A stretch of DNA of 64,000 nucleotides from CAJXZP01 sp041563475 (GTDB lineage: Bacteria > Bacteroidota > Bacteroidia > Flavobacteriales_G > Salibacteraceae): contig JBFFMY010000001.1 in NCBI GenBank assembly GCA_041563475.1, forward strand, positions 1 to 64,000, read 5' to 3'. The notes under the pieces were generated by a model. That model worked only from the letters and a program-made list of their open reading frames with translations, ran no database searches and was not told the origin of the DNA. The position numbers were made by a program, and so were the translations under genes. This document shows, piece by piece, positions 41,273-50,955 of the stretch. How positions within the stretch are numbered: position 1 is the first letter of the stretch; each line of letters opens with the position of its first letter.

Positions 41273-42994
41273 ATGAATAGTATTCTACCAATCACCCCTT
41301 TAAAACGGTTTTTTAAATTACTTAAAGTTGATAAGCAGGAGATTTTAAGTATTTATGTATACGCTGTTTTTAATGGTCTGGTGACTCTCTCCTTACCTTT
41401 AGGAATACAAGCAATTATTAATTTATTACGAGGAGGGCAGGTCTCCACTTCTTGGATTATTTTAGTTGTTTTAGTAATCGCAGGGATTGCCTTTACAGGT
41501 GTAATGCAAATATTGCAGCTCACTATAACGGAAAACCTTCAGCAAAAAATATTCACGCGTAGCGCTTTTGAATTTGCATACCGCATTCCACGAATGAAAT
41601 TGGAAGCAGTAGATAAGCATTACATTCCTGAACTAGTAAACCGCTTTTTTGATACTTTGTCGGTTCAAAAAGGGCTTTCAAAAATTCTTATGGATTTTTC
41701 AAGCGCCTCACTCCAAGTGATATTTGGTTTGATTTTATTATCCATATATCATCCCTTTTTCATCTTATTTAGTGTGGTTTTGGTGATCATTGTTTATTTA
41801 ATTTTTGCCCTAACAGCACCCCAGGGTTTAAAAACTAGCCTTACAGAATCAAAGCATAAATACGAAGTTGCACACTGGCTAGAAGAACTTGCTAGAACCA
41901 TGGAAACTTTCAAGTTAGCAGGAAAATCACCATTGCCTTTAAATAAAACCGATGAGCTAGTAGAAGATTATCTTTCGGCTAGAAAAGCACATTTCAAAAC
42001 CTTACTAGTACAATACATCAATTTAGTTGGTTTTAAAGTAATTATTGCTGCCGGGTTGCTTCTAATAGGTGGCTTACTGGTGATGAATCAACAAATGAAT
42101 ATCGGACAGTTTGTTGCCTCAGAAATAATCATCATTTTGGTTCTCTCGTCCGTTGAAAAACTTATCGTAAGTATGGAAACGATTTACGATGTACTTACAG
42201 CTATTGAAAAAATTGGTAACGTGACCGACATTCCTTTGGAAAGAGAAACAGGGTCCACATTTCCAGTTTCCCAAACAGATGGCCTAGCTATCAACTTGAA
42301 CAATGTCACTTTGCGATTTGAAGGAACACCAGACGACACCCTTAAAAATATTTCACTAAATATTAATTCTGGCGATAAATTATGCCTTTCAGGGTATAAC
42401 AATTCTGGAAAATCAGTTCTCCTTCAAATGATGGCAGGCTTGTATGAAGATTTTTCTGGGTCCATTTCATTTAATGATATTCCTTTGGGTAATTGGCAAA
42501 TAGATAATTTACGTTCGAACATAGGCGATAGTTTGGCTAAGGAAGATATTTTTAAAGGTACACTAGAAGAAAACATCTCATTGGGCAAAAGAGATGTGAC
42601 GATGGAGCAGATTCAAAAAGCGGTTTCGGTTGTTGGTTTAACGGAATTTGTAGAGTCTCTTTCAGAAGGATACAATACCCATTTAATTTCCGAAGGAAAA
42701 AACCTACCGAAAAGTATTCGCCTAAAAATTCGATTAGCCCGAAGTTTAACCGGAGATGCTAAATTGATATTGCTAGAAGATAATTTTAACCAGTTAATAG
42801 AAGTAGAAAAGAGTCGCTTTTTAGACTATATACTTCATAAAAACTGGACCGTAATTGCTATTTCAAACAACCCACGTATAGCCGCACAATTTGAAAAAGT
42901 AGCGGTGTTACAAAATGGTCACGTTATCGCTAACAAACCATTAGAGGAAATAAAAAACGAAAAGTGGTATTCAAACGTATTTCAAACCACATAA
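41273..42994 (+). CDS. ABC exporter-like protein with degenerate nucleotide-binding domain
   Basis: 573 residues from the ATG at 41273 (a TTG 6 bases earlier would add two residues). N-terminal six-helix ABC membrane domain (residues 1-310), then an ATPase domain. Walker A is intact (GYNNSGKS, about 374-381). The other motifs are not: the signature is LPKSIR in place of LSGGQ, Walker B with the catalytic Glu reads LILLEDN instead of hhhhDE, the H-loop His is Asn (ISNNPR), and no Q-loop Gln is seen. ATP hydrolysis is therefore doubtful; it may bind ATP only, or act with another subunit. First gene of an operon with HlyD (4-base gap) and TolC-like genes, so it is presumed to belong to a tripartite export system. 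Confidence 0.87.
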   Translation: MNSILPITPLKRFFKLLKVDKQEILSIYVYAVFNGLVTLSLPLGIQAIINLLRGGQVSTSWIILVVLVIAGIAFTGVMQILQLTITENLQQKIFTRSAFEFAYRIPRMKLEAVDKHYIPELVNRFFDTLSVQKGLSKILMDFSSASLQVIFGLILLSIYHPFFILFSVVLVIIVYLIFALTAPQGLKTSLTESKHKYEVAHWLEELARTMETFKLAGKSPLPLNKTDELVEDYLSARKAHFKTLLVQYINLVGFKVIIAAGLLLIGGLLVMNQQMNIGQFVASEIIIILVLSSVEKLIVSMETIYDVLTAIEKIGNVTDIPLERETGSTFPVSQTDGLAINLNNVTLRFEGTPDDTLKNISLNINSGDKLCLSGYNNSGKSVLLQMMAGLYEDFSGSISFNDIPLGNWQIDNLRSNIGDSLAKEDIFKGTLEENISLGKRDVTMEQIQKAVSVVGLTEFVESLSEGYNTHLISEGKNLPKSIRLKIRLARSLTGDAKLILLEDNFNQLIEVEKSRFLDYILHKNWTVIAISNNPRIAAQFEKVAVLQNGHVIANKPLEEIKNEKWYSNVFQTT

Positions 42995-42998
42995 AGCC

Positions 42999-44345
42999 AT
43001 GCTAAATTTAAGTACAAATAGAATAGACGGAAAGATTGATACAAAACTGTACCATTCTTTTTCTATGGTGAAAGACCACCGACCAGGTAAAATAGTTACA
43101 CGTTTACTCATTATCTCGTTTGCTTTATTATTGATTATTTTGTTTTTACCTTGGACACAAAACATTCAATCTCGTGGATTTGTAACCACGCGTCATCCGG
43201 ATCAAAGACCCCAAAATATCCATTCGGTAATTGCTGGTAAAATTGAAAGATGGCATGTTCAAGAAGGGGATTATGTGAATAAAGGTGATACCATTATGTT
43301 TATTTCGGAAATAAAAGATGAGTATTTCGATCCCCAATTATTGGATAGAACGGCAGATCAAATTAAATCTAAGGAACTTACCGTAACGGCCTATATGGAC
43401 AAAGTTAAATCGTTAGATAACCAGATTGATGCCATGCTGGAAACAAAAAAACTAAAACTAGAACAAGCTGGAAACTATCAGAAGCAAGCTGAACTAAAAA
43501 TTCTTTCCGATAGCATGGATTTGCAAGCGGCAACAACCAACTTAGAAATCGCAATTAAGCAATATGGTCGGATGGAAGAATTGTATAAAGAAGGTTTAAA
43601 GTCTCTCACTGACCTAGAAACTAGAAAGCTAAAATTACAAGAAGCCCAAACGAAGAAAATTAGTGCAGAAAACAAACTGTTAAGTACTAGAAATGAGTTG
43701 ATAAATGCCAAAGTAGAGTTGCGCTCTGTTGAAAATCAATACCAAGATAAACTCTCTAAAGCAGAATCAGAAAAATATGCTTCCCTTTCCAGTATGTATG
43801 ATGCAGAGGCAGTGGTAACAAAAATGCAAAACCAGTACATGAACTACTCCGTTCGTACTGGATTCTATTACATTACCGCTGCACAAGATGGTTATGTTAC
43901 TGAAGCCATTCGTTCTGGTATCGGTGAAACCATAAAAGAAGGAGAAATTTTAGTGAGTATAATGCCCGCAATTTATGATTTGGCTGTCGCCATGTACATT
44001 CGACCAATGGATATGCCTTTAGTTTCCAAAGGTCAACATGTTCGATTTATGTTTGATGGATGGCCCACAATAGTCTTTAGTGGTTGGCCAAATCTTTCCT
44101 TCGGAACTTTTGGTGGAGAAGTAATCGCCATTGACAATAATATTAGCGAAAATGGGAAATACCGCATATTAGTTGCGCCAACCTCGAATGATGAAAAGTG
44201 GCCAGAGAGACTGCGCGTTGGGTCTGGAGCAGATGGATTGGCCTTGCTAAAAGATGTTCCAATTTGGTATGAAATGTGGCGAAACTTAAATGGTTTTCCA
44301 CCCGATTATTACGTATTAGACAAATCTAATTCCAGTAAAAAATAA
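42999..44345 (+). CDS. HlyD-family membrane fusion protein
   Basis: 448 residues. One membrane helix near residues 30-48 (LLIISFALLLIILFLPW), then a biotinyl-lipoyl-like half domain (VIAGKIERWHVQEGDYVNKGDTI), a long coiled coil (about 105-265, rich in K, E, Q and L with KSKELTVTAYMDKVKSL), the second lipoyl half (YITAAQDGYVTEAI) and a beta-barrel region. This is the periplasmic adaptor of tripartite or type I export systems. It is preceded by the ABC protein and followed one base later by the TolC-like gene, so the three are co-transcribed. Cargo is not encoded next to it as a recognisable bacteriocin. Confidence 0.9.
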   Translation: MLNLSTNRIDGKIDTKLYHSFSMVKDHRPGKIVTRLLIISFALLLIILFLPWTQNIQSRGFVTTRHPDQRPQNIHSVIAGKIERWHVQEGDYVNKGDTIMFISEIKDEYFDPQLLDRTADQIKSKELTVTAYMDKVKSLDNQIDAMLETKKLKLEQAGNYQKQAELKILSDSMDLQAATTNLEIAIKQYGRMEELYKEGLKSLTDLETRKLKLQEAQTKKISAENKLLSTRNELINAKVELRSVENQYQDKLSKAESEKYASLSSMYDAEAVVTKMQNQYMNYSVRTGFYYITAAQDGYVTEAIRSGIGETIKEGEILVSIMPAIYDLAVAMYIRPMDMPLVSKGQHVRFMFDGWPTIVFSGWPNLSFGTFGGEVIAIDNNISENGKYRILVAPTSNDEKWPERLRVGSGADGLALLKDVPIWYEMWRNLNGFPPDYYVLDKSNSSKK

Positions 44346-44346
44346 A

Positions 44347-45774
44347 ATGTTCACATCTAGAAAATTCAAACCGTTATTGCTTTGGTTACTCCTTGTTCCT
44401 TGGTCATTGATTGGGCAAGAAACAACAACCATTTTTACGCAAGGCCAACTTCTTTGGTACGTAAAAAACTATCATCCTATTTCCATACAAGGGGAGCTTC
44501 TTCTTAGCAAGGGAGAAAGTACCGTGCGAAAGGCAAAAGGGGGGTTTGACCCATATATTTATGGAAATATGGATCAAAAATATTACGATGAAAAAGAATA
44601 TTACAGCATTTTAAATGGCGGACTTAAAATACCAACTTGGTATGGCATTGAACTCAAAACGGGGTACGATCAAAACACCGGGGAGTTCCTCAACCCAGAA
44701 AACAATGTGCCTTCAAACGGTTTATGGTATGCGGGAATTTCTGTTCCCTTAGGTCAAGGTTTGTTTTTGGATAAACGAAGGGCCACTTTAAAACAAGCAC
44801 AAATTTTTTCAGAAGCCACGCAAGCAGAACAAAAACAACTCATGAACAACTTATATTTTGATGCGGTGAAGCAGTATTGGAAATGGGTTGAAGCATGGAA
44901 TCATTACCTCATCTATAAAGAATCTGAAGAGCTTGCTCAAGAACGTTTTGAAGGAGTTAAAAAAAGTTTTGAATTTGGTGATAACCCGGCCATTGATACT
45001 TTGGAGGCTTTCTTACAGGTACAAAACCGCCAGATGTATCTTAACCAGTCCATATTATATTACCAAAATGCCACTTTAGAATTGTCCAATTATCTATGGT
45101 TTAGCAACAATACCCCGCTAGAAATTTCAGATAGTTTGCGTCCGCCTGCCTTAAAAGATTTACAGATTCAAGCTGTTATTCCTTCCGCGGCTTTACAGGC
45201 TCGAGTGGAGCAACTGGGCGTTTCCCATCCGGCAATGCAATTGTACGATTTTAAACTTTCCTCTATGGATATTGATAGAAAATTGAAAGCAGAAGGTTTA
45301 AAACCAAAAATTAACCTCAACTATAATGCAATAAATGAACCTGTTGGGTTGGATTTGGGCAACAATTACAATATCCAAAATTACAAATGGGGCTTTGAAG
45401 TTGGCTTTCCTTTATTCCTTCGTGAGCAACGCGGAGATTTACAACTAACTAAAATAAAAATACAAGAAACGGAACTTGGACAACAACAAAAACTTTTGGA
45501 ACTTCAAAACAAACTAAGGAAGTACTTTAATGAACAAGTAAATTTAGATACTCAAATAACCCTATTTATTAGCGCAGTAGGTAATTATGAGCTTTTGCTT
45601 AAGGGCGAAAAACAAAAGTTTAATACAGGTGAAAGTTCCCTTTTCTTAATTAATTCGCGCGAAATGAATGTAATTCAGGCGCGCTTAAAACTTACAGAGC
45701 TTATTACCAAATACAACATATCACAAATTGGGTTTGAATGGGCCGCAGGTAGTTTGTTTACCAATACGCTGTAA
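44347..45774 (+). CDS. TolC-family outer-membrane channel
   Basis: 475 residues. Signal peptide MFTSRKFKPLLLWLLLVPWSLIGQ, then two repeated helical-plus-strand halves with the coiled-coil heptads of outer membrane efflux proteins (LLLSKGESTVRKAKGGFDPYIYG; LKLTELITKYNI near the C-terminus). It forms the outer-membrane duct for the exporter encoded by the previous two genes. Start one base after the HlyD stop. Length is normal for the family (about 420-490). Confidence 0.88.
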   Translation: MFTSRKFKPLLLWLLLVPWSLIGQETTTIFTQGQLLWYVKNYHPISIQGELLLSKGESTVRKAKGGFDPYIYGNMDQKYYDEKEYYSILNGGLKIPTWYGIELKTGYDQNTGEFLNPENNVPSNGLWYAGISVPLGQGLFLDKRRATLKQAQIFSEATQAEQKQLMNNLYFDAVKQYWKWVEAWNHYLIYKESEELAQERFEGVKKSFEFGDNPAIDTLEAFLQVQNRQMYLNQSILYYQNATLELSNYLWFSNNTPLEISDSLRPPALKDLQIQAVIPSAALQARVEQLGVSHPAMQLYDFKLSSMDIDRKLKAEGLKPKINLNYNAINEPVGLDLGNNYNIQNYKWGFEVGFPLFLREQRGDLQLTKIKIQETELGQQQKLLELQNKLRKYFNEQVNLDTQITLFISAVGNYELLLKGEKQKFNTGESSLFLINSREMNVIQARLKLTELITKYNISQIGFEWAAGSLFTNTL

Positions 45775-45869
45775 TGTAGTGCCATCCAACTTAATCCCCT
45801 TTAATGAAATATATGTGGCTATCGGTAATATCTTTAGCAACTAATTAAAAGTAACTGACACGAGCATAG

Positions 45870-46364
45870 ATGAATTTAACTGAAATTAAAATATTAGAAA
45901 CTGTAATTTCAATTGTCCTGTTTTTTCTAATTCGAATGGTAATCATTAAATTAGTTGATAGAACAGTGACCAGTAGTCTTTTGCAAAAAACGCGCGGGAA
46001 AATCATTAAAAAATTCCTACAAATTGTACTTATATCGGTCAATTTGTTCTTTGTCCTTACCGTTTGGGGCGTGGATCAATCTGAACTTTTCATGTTTATG
46101 ACCTCTGTTCTAACCGTTATTGGAATAGCATTATTTGCTCAGTGGTCTCATTTATCCAATATCACATCGGGTATAATTATCTTCTTTAATCATTCTGTGA
46201 AATTAGATGATACTATTTCCATAATGGACAAAGACTTTGAAGTAAATGGACGTATAAGTGATATAGGGCTTTTCTTTGTTAAGTTAAAAACAAAGCAAGG
46301 TGAAGAAGTGTCATTGCCAAATAATATCTTCCTACAGAAGATGATAAAAAAGAAAATCGCATGA
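45870..46364 (+). CDS. Small MscS-like mechanosensitive channel protein
   Basis: 164 residues, much shorter than E. coli MscS (286). Three hydrophobic helices (TVISIVLFFLIRMVIIKLV; FLQIVLISVNLFFVLTVWGV; FMFMTSVLTVIGIALFAQWSHLSNITSGIIIFF), the last with the MscS pore-helix pattern, then a short beta-domain (VKLDDTISIMDKDFEVNGRI, LPNNIFLQKMI). The C-terminal alpha-beta domain is missing, as in many minimal MscS proteins. Its last 4 bases overlap the VOC gene start. Confidence 0.78.
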   Translation: MNLTEIKILETVISIVLFFLIRMVIIKLVDRTVTSSLLQKTRGKIIKKFLQIVLISVNLFFVLTVWGVDQSELFMFMTSVLTVIGIALFAQWSHLSNITSGIIIFFNHSVKLDDTISIMDKDFEVNGRISDIGLFFVKLKTKQGEEVSLPNNIFLQKMIKKKIA

Positions 46365-46876
46365 AAAAAACGGGATATCCAAGGTCGTTTTCACATATCG
46401 GAATTACTGTTCCAGATATAAATAAGGCGGTTGCCTTTTATGAAGAAGTTATGGGGTGGTATGTAATTATGTCGCCTTCAAAAGTCCAAAAAGAAAACGA
46501 TACGGCCATTGGGCAAATGTGCATTGATGTTTTTGGAGATGATTGGGAAGAGTTTGACATTGCGCATATGTCGACCTCCGATGGGATTGGTATTGAATTA
46601 TTTTCATTTCCTAATGGGAAAAAAGAAGCCCCAGAATTTAACCCATTCAATACAGGTCTATTTCACTTTTGCGTACAAGACCCAGATATTGAAGGTTTAA
46701 CTAACAAAATAGTGGAATACGGGGGGAAGCAACGCATGCCAATACGAGAGTATTATCCCAATGAAAAACCGTATAAAATGGTATATGTTGAAGATCCTTT
46801 TGGAATCGTTTTCGAGATTTACACGCACAGTTATGAACTCACTTATTCTTCTGGAGCGTATCAAGATAAAAACTAA
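46361..46876 (+). CDS. VOC-family protein (glyoxalase/bleomycin-resistance fold)
   Basis: 171 residues with two VOC half-folds: FSHIGITVPDINKAVAFYEEVMGW at the N-terminus and FHFCVQDPDIEGLTNKIVEYGGKQRM, MVYVEDPFGIVFEIYTH in the second. Conserved metal-ligand positions: His near SHIGI, Glu in IGIELFSF-type strand and Glu of FEIYTH. Lactoylglutathione-lyase-like; true substrate unknown. It overlaps the MscS-like gene by 4 bases (ATGA), so the two are translationally linked. Confidence 0.8.
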   Translation: MKKTGYPRSFSHIGITVPDINKAVAFYEEVMGWYVIMSPSKVQKENDTAIGQMCIDVFGDDWEEFDIAHMSTSDGIGIELFSFPNGKKEAPEFNPFNTGLFHFCVQDPDIEGLTNKIVEYGGKQRMPIREYYPNEKPYKMVYVEDPFGIVFEIYTHSYELTYSSGAYQDKN

Positions 46877-47105
46877 TTCTTTTCGTTCTTGCGCGTTATA
46901 AAAAACAGATGATGAATTCTACCCAATTAACGCATAAAATGGATTTGAATTAACTGTTTGAACCTGTGGCCAAATCAAAAAAAGCCTAAATGCGATGGTT
47001 CGCACAAGTTTATTTATTAAGCATATCTGGAAGACAGAAGGAAATAAAGTAGGGCTTCATTCTAAATCTTAAAGATTTAATACTCCCCCCCTATTCTTCC
47101 GAAAA

Positions 47106-48458
47106 CTATTCTGGTTCCACAAAAGCAATTTCTGGCACAATGTCTTCCGCTCCATGCGCGAGTACCTTTAGCTTTTTAACCAAAAAGAAAAGTAAGATAC
47201 CTACCAATAAACAAGCGAAAGAAATTATCCCGAAAATGGCCATTTCACCGGATTCCTGGGCAGCTTCTCCTAAAAGGCCTGCCGCTTTGTTTCCTAAACC
47301 GGTAATGGCAAAATAAGTGCCCATCATCAAACTTGCGTACTTCGCTGGAGCTAATTTGGTAATGAACGACAACGCCACCGGAGAAATACTAAGCTCCGCA
47401 ATTACGTGTAAGAAATAGGAAAACAATAACCAATAAATAGGAGCTTTTCCTAACATATTAACCGAAGCATCATATACCGCTCCCATCAATGCCAAAAAGC
47501 TAATACTCATAATAATCATCCCCACTGCCATTTTAAAAATAGCCGATGACTCTTTACCCATATTGCCCCATTTCAACCACAACCACGCCATTGGAGCGCC
47601 AATAAGCACCACATAAAAGGCATGTAAAGATTGGAACCAACTGGTGGGAACCTCAAAGCCCCAAACCATTCTATCCACACTATCACGAGCATACAAATTC
47701 ATTAACCCTCCGGCTTGTTCATACGCTGCCCAAAACACAATTACAATCAAGAACGAAAGCATTAAAACAACGATTCTATCTTTTTCAATTTTTGTTAATG
47801 GCTGTGTAGCTAAATGAGATTCTGTTTTAGAATGCTTTAAAAGATTACCTACATCCTTCAAATATTTCCCTCCAAATACAAATACAATTTGACCTACAAT
47901 CATTCCGAATCCAGCTAAAGAAAATCCTAAATGCCAACTCACTTGCTCCCCAAAGTATCCTACTAATAATGGTGCTCCTAAAGCTCCAATGTTGATGCCT
48001 ATATAAAACAAAGTAAATCCGGCATCACGCCTTCCATCTCCTTTTGGATACAGTCCACCTACCATGGTGCTAATATTGGGTTTCAATAAACCCACACCAC
48101 AAACGAGTAAAACCAATCCTGTATAAAACATAGTCATGTTGTGTACGGTCAGGGAAAACTGTCCCAATATGATTAGAATTCCGCCAAAAATGACTGCTTT
48201 TTTCTGCCCAATCCACTTATCCGCAATCGCACCACCAAATATTCCCATGAAATACACAAACATTCCGTACCATCCGTAAAGCGCTAGTGCCTCCGTACTC
48301 GTCCACCCTAAACCTGGGTTAATTTCATCCGTAGTTAAAGCCGTTAAGTATAAAACCAAAATTGCGCGCATCCCATAATATGAAAAACGTTCCCATAGTT
48401 CCGTAAAAAATAAAATGAAAAGGCCTTTTGGGTGGCCCATAATAGTGTCTTGTTGCAT
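47106..48458 (-). CDS. POT/PTR family peptide MFS transporter
   Basis: 450 residues from the ATG at 48458. Family motifs: GHPKGLFILFFTELWERFSYYGMRAILVLYL near the N-terminus, and PTR2 signature-like FTLFYIGINIGALGAPLLVG. Twelve to fourteen helices; proton-coupled di/tripeptide uptake. A longer reading frame begins at 48548 and would add 30 residues without family similarity (MKIGKYIAGIIG...), and homologues start at a short stretch before GHPKGLF, so the inner start is preferred. Divergent from the RimB/RimK operon. Confidence 0.92.
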   Translation of the reverse strand: MQQDTIMGHPKGLFILFFTELWERFSYYGMRAILVLYLTALTTDEINPGLGWTSTEALALYGWYGMFVYFMGIFGGAIADKWIGQKKAVIFGGILIILGQFSLTVHNMTMFYTGLVLLVCGVGLLKPNISTMVGGLYPKGDGRRDAGFTLFYIGINIGALGAPLLVGYFGEQVSWHLGFSLAGFGMIVGQIVFVFGGKYLKDVGNLLKHSKTESHLATQPLTKIEKDRIVVLMLSFLIVIVFWAAYEQAGGLMNLYARDSVDRMVWGFEVPTSWFQSLHAFYVVLIGAPMAWLWLKWGNMGKESSAIFKMAVGMIIMSISFLALMGAVYDASVNMLGKAPIYWLLFSYFLHVIAELSISPVALSFITKLAPAKYASLMMGTYFAITGLGNKAAGLLGEAAQESGEMAIFGIISFACLLVGILLFFLVKKLKVLAHGAEDIVPEIAFVEPE

Positions 48459-48680
48459 AGTTTTTTTTTGAACCGGACTAAAGTAGGTTATTTTATTAGG
48501 TGATGAAATCTTTCCAATTATCCCGGCAATATATTTCCCGATTTTCAAAAAAATCCTCTCGTTTTATAAATTGATAGAGTAAATGTTATAAAATCAAACA
48601 TCTTTGCATGAAACTAGCCCTTTATTACAAAAAACAAACAAGAATTATTATAACATTGCGAACCAGAATTATTTCGTGGT

Positions 48681-49127
48681 ATGAAAATAACAATAGGTCG
48701 AAACGATAAGGCCGATTTTCCAGAATTAAACCTTCAAGATATTGGTGTAAAAGTGGATACGGGTGCATATACTTCTTCCATTCATTGCCATCATATTAAA
48801 GAGCGTGAAATAGACGGCAATAAATATATTGAGTTTTTCCTTCTGGATCCGTCACATCCTGAATACAACAACGAAAAATTCACGTCCAACAAATTCAAAA
48901 GAAAAAGTATTAAAAACTCTTTTGGAAAGGCAGAAGAAAGGTATATTATTGAAACCACCATCAAACTTTTTGATACTGTTTTTCCAATAGAACTTTCTTT
49001 GAGTTTGCGAAGCGAAATGAAATTTCCGATTTTACTTGGAAGAAAATTACTAAACAGGAGGTTTGTTGTTGACACCACAAAGCATGATCTCTCTTATAAA
49101 TTAAAAAAACAGAATTCCAATAAATAA
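48681..49127 (+). CDS. RimB-like retropepsin-fold protease (RimK-associated, putative ATP-dependent zinc protease family)
   Basis: 148 residues. KVDTGAYTSSIHC carries an aspartic-protease-like DTGA motif, followed by a flap region and the hydrophobic ILLGRKLLNRRFVVDTT segment. These small proteins (RimB/'ATP-dependent Zn protease', DUF785-type) travel with rimK; in Pseudomonas RimB removes poly-glutamate tails from ribosomal S6. It starts the operon rimB-rimK-deacylase (9- and minus 8-base spacing). Confidence 0.82.
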   Translation: MKITIGRNDKADFPELNLQDIGVKVDTGAYTSSIHCHHIKEREIDGNKYIEFFLLDPSHPEYNNEKFTSNKFKRKSIKNSFGKAEERYIIETTIKLFDTVFPIELSLSLRSEMKFPILLGRKLLNRRFVVDTTKHDLSYKLKKQNSNK

Positions 49128-49136
49128 TAAAGTATT

Positions 49137-50009
49137 ATGAAAATTGCCATTTTATCTAGAAACCCAAATTTATATTCCACTAAAAGATTAGTTGAGGCGG
49201 GAAAGAAAAAAGGACACGAAATGATTGTTGTCGACCATTCAAAATGCGTTATTGAATTGGAAAAGAAGAGTCCAAAAATTTTTTACAAAGGCCAGTATTT
49301 AGATGATATTGATGCCATCATCCCGAGAATTGGAGCTTCGGTTACCTTTTACGGAACCGCTGTAGTTCGTCAATTTGAAATGATGAAAGTGTTTTCAGCT
49401 GTAGAGTCTCAAGCTTTGGTGCGTTCAAGAGATAAATTAAGAAGCTTACAAATATTAACCCGTGCGGGAGTTGGTTTACCGAAAACAGTATTTACCAATT
49501 ACGCGAAAGATGTGGATCACGGTATTGAGTCGGTTGGTGGTGCACCATTGGTCATAAAATTATTGGAAGGTACCCAAGGGTTGGGTGTTGTTTTAGCAGA
49601 AACAAAAAATGCAGCAAGCTCAATCTTAGAGGCATTTAACGGCTTGAAAGCCCGAGTTATTACACAAAAATTCATCAAGGAATCTGGGGGTGCGGATATT
49701 CGCGCATTTATTGTGGATGGAGTTGTGGTTGGTGCCATGAAACGTCAAGGTAAAAAGGGAGAGTTCAGATCTAATTTGCATCGAGGAGGAACGGCCACAA
49801 TTATCGAATTAACTGATGAAGAAGATACAACGGCAAGAAAAGCAGCCAAAGCCATGGGATTAGGTGTTGCTGGTGTAGATATGCTACAATCCTCTTCTGG
49901 GCCATTAGTTTTAGAAGTAAATTCATCTCCTGGATTAGAAGGAATTGAAGCCGCAACCCATAAGGATATTGCCAAAGAAATCATTAGATACATTGAAAGA
50001 AATGTTTAA
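49137..50009 (+). CDS. rimK: RimK-family alpha-L-glutamate ligase (ATP-grasp)
   Basis: 290 residues. N-terminal preATP-grasp domain, then ATP-grasp with GGAPLVIKLLEGTQGLGVVLAE (lysine P-loop) and DIRAFIVDGVVVGAMKRQGKKGEFRSNLHRGG and EVNSSPGLEGIEAAT (metal and phosphate residues Glu, Asn). It adds glutamate residues to the C-terminus of ribosomal protein S6 or a related acceptor. The gene overlaps the next one by 8 bases and lies 9 bases after rimB-like. The poly-Glu target in this organism is not known. Confidence 0.92.
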   Translation: MKIAILSRNPNLYSTKRLVEAGKKKGHEMIVVDHSKCVIELEKKSPKIFYKGQYLDDIDAIIPRIGASVTFYGTAVVRQFEMMKVFSAVESQALVRSRDKLRSLQILTRAGVGLPKTVFTNYAKDVDHGIESVGGAPLVIKLLEGTQGLGVVLAETKNAASSILEAFNGLKARVITQKFIKESGGADIRAFIVDGVVVGAMKRQGKKGEFRSNLHRGGTATIIELTDEEDTTARKAAKAMGLGVAGVDMLQSSSGPLVLEVNSSPGLEGIEAATHKDIAKEIIRYIERNV

Positions 50010-50955
50010 TGAAGATATGGTTATTCTCGGCCGAAAAATTAAAGCTGGGGAAAGTGCTACATTGGATTTAGAAGTTGCAAAACTCCATACAAGAACACCC
50101 ATTTCTGTCCCTATTATTATAGAACGCGCAAAGAAAAAAGGGCCTACTGTTTTACTTATGGGCGGTGTGCATGGTGACGAAGTAAATGGGGTCGCCATAG
50201 TGCGAGATATCATTCAAAAAAAAATTAACAAACCAACTTCGGGTACTGTTATTTGTATCCCTGTATTCAATGTTTTTGGATACTTAAACCTTTCCCGTGA
50301 ATTTCCAGATGGACGAGATTTAAACCGCATGTTTCCAGGGTCTCAAAGCGGCTCATTAGCGAGTCAATTTGCCTTTCAATTTGTGAAAGAAATAGCCCCG
50401 TTGGTTGACTATGTAATAGATTTTCATACGGGTGGTTCGGATAGAGAAAATTTTCCGCAAGTACGATGTGTGATAGCAGATGAGAAACTGTTTGACTTGG
50501 CCAAAGTTTTTGGAGCTCCCTTTATTTTGAATTCGCACTACATTCCAAAAACTATTCGAGATGCGGTATTTAAAATGGGAAAATCCATGTTATTATTTGA
50601 AGGTGGAAAATCCAAAAATTTAGATCAAGCTGTAATTAATAGTGGAATTCAAGGTGCTGTAAATGTTCTAAAATATTTAGGAATGCAGGACGGTGAAGTG
50701 CAAATTCAACAAGCTCCTGTGATTATTGAAACCTCTAAATGGCTGCGTGCACCTCACTCTGGTATGGTTAGATTATTAGTTCAAAATGGAAGTTGGGTAA
50801 CCAGAAAGACTCATTTGGCCAAAATTACAGATCCCTATGGGGAGTTTAAAATTATCGTAAAGGCACCTTTTGACTGCTATATTTTTGGATTAAACACCGC
50901 CCCAATAGTTAATAAGGGAGATGCTCTTTTTAATGTGAGTACACATCTGGCTTAA
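50002..50955 (+). CDS. Succinylglutamate desuccinylase/aspartoacylase-family deacylase (M14-like)
   Basis: 317 residues from the ATG at 50002, which overlaps rimK by 8 bases; a longer frame from 49945 would place 19 residues inside rimK and looks spurious. The zinc-peptidase-like motif GGVHGDEVNG (His, Glu) and DGRDLNRMFPG, then VIDFHTGGSDRENFPQ give the Zn ligands and catalytic Glu of the AstE/ASPA group. In this operon it may trim glutamate or acyl groups from modified protein tails, or act on an acyl amino acid; activity not established. Confidence 0.88.
   Translation: MFNEDMVILGRKIKAGESATLDLEVAKLHTRTPISVPIIIERAKKKGPTVLLMGGVHGDEVNGVAIVRDIIQKKINKPTSGTVICIPVFNVFGYLNLSREFPDGRDLNRMFPGSQSGSLASQFAFQFVKEIAPLVDYVIDFHTGGSDRENFPQVRCVIADEKLFDLAKVFGAPFILNSHYIPKTIRDAVFKMGKSMLLFEGGKSKNLDQAVINSGIQGAVNVLKYLGMQDGEVQIQQAPVIIETSKWLRAPHSGMVRLLVQNGSWVTRKTHLAKITDPYGEFKIIVKAPFDCYIFGLNTAPIVNKGDALFNVSTHLA

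Noticed and set aside
46877..47105. Small gene or RNA in the gap between the VOC and POT genes
   Set aside because: Only a weak palindrome (TAAATCTT-A-AAGATTTA, 47063-47079) and no plausible frame; no T run for a terminator.
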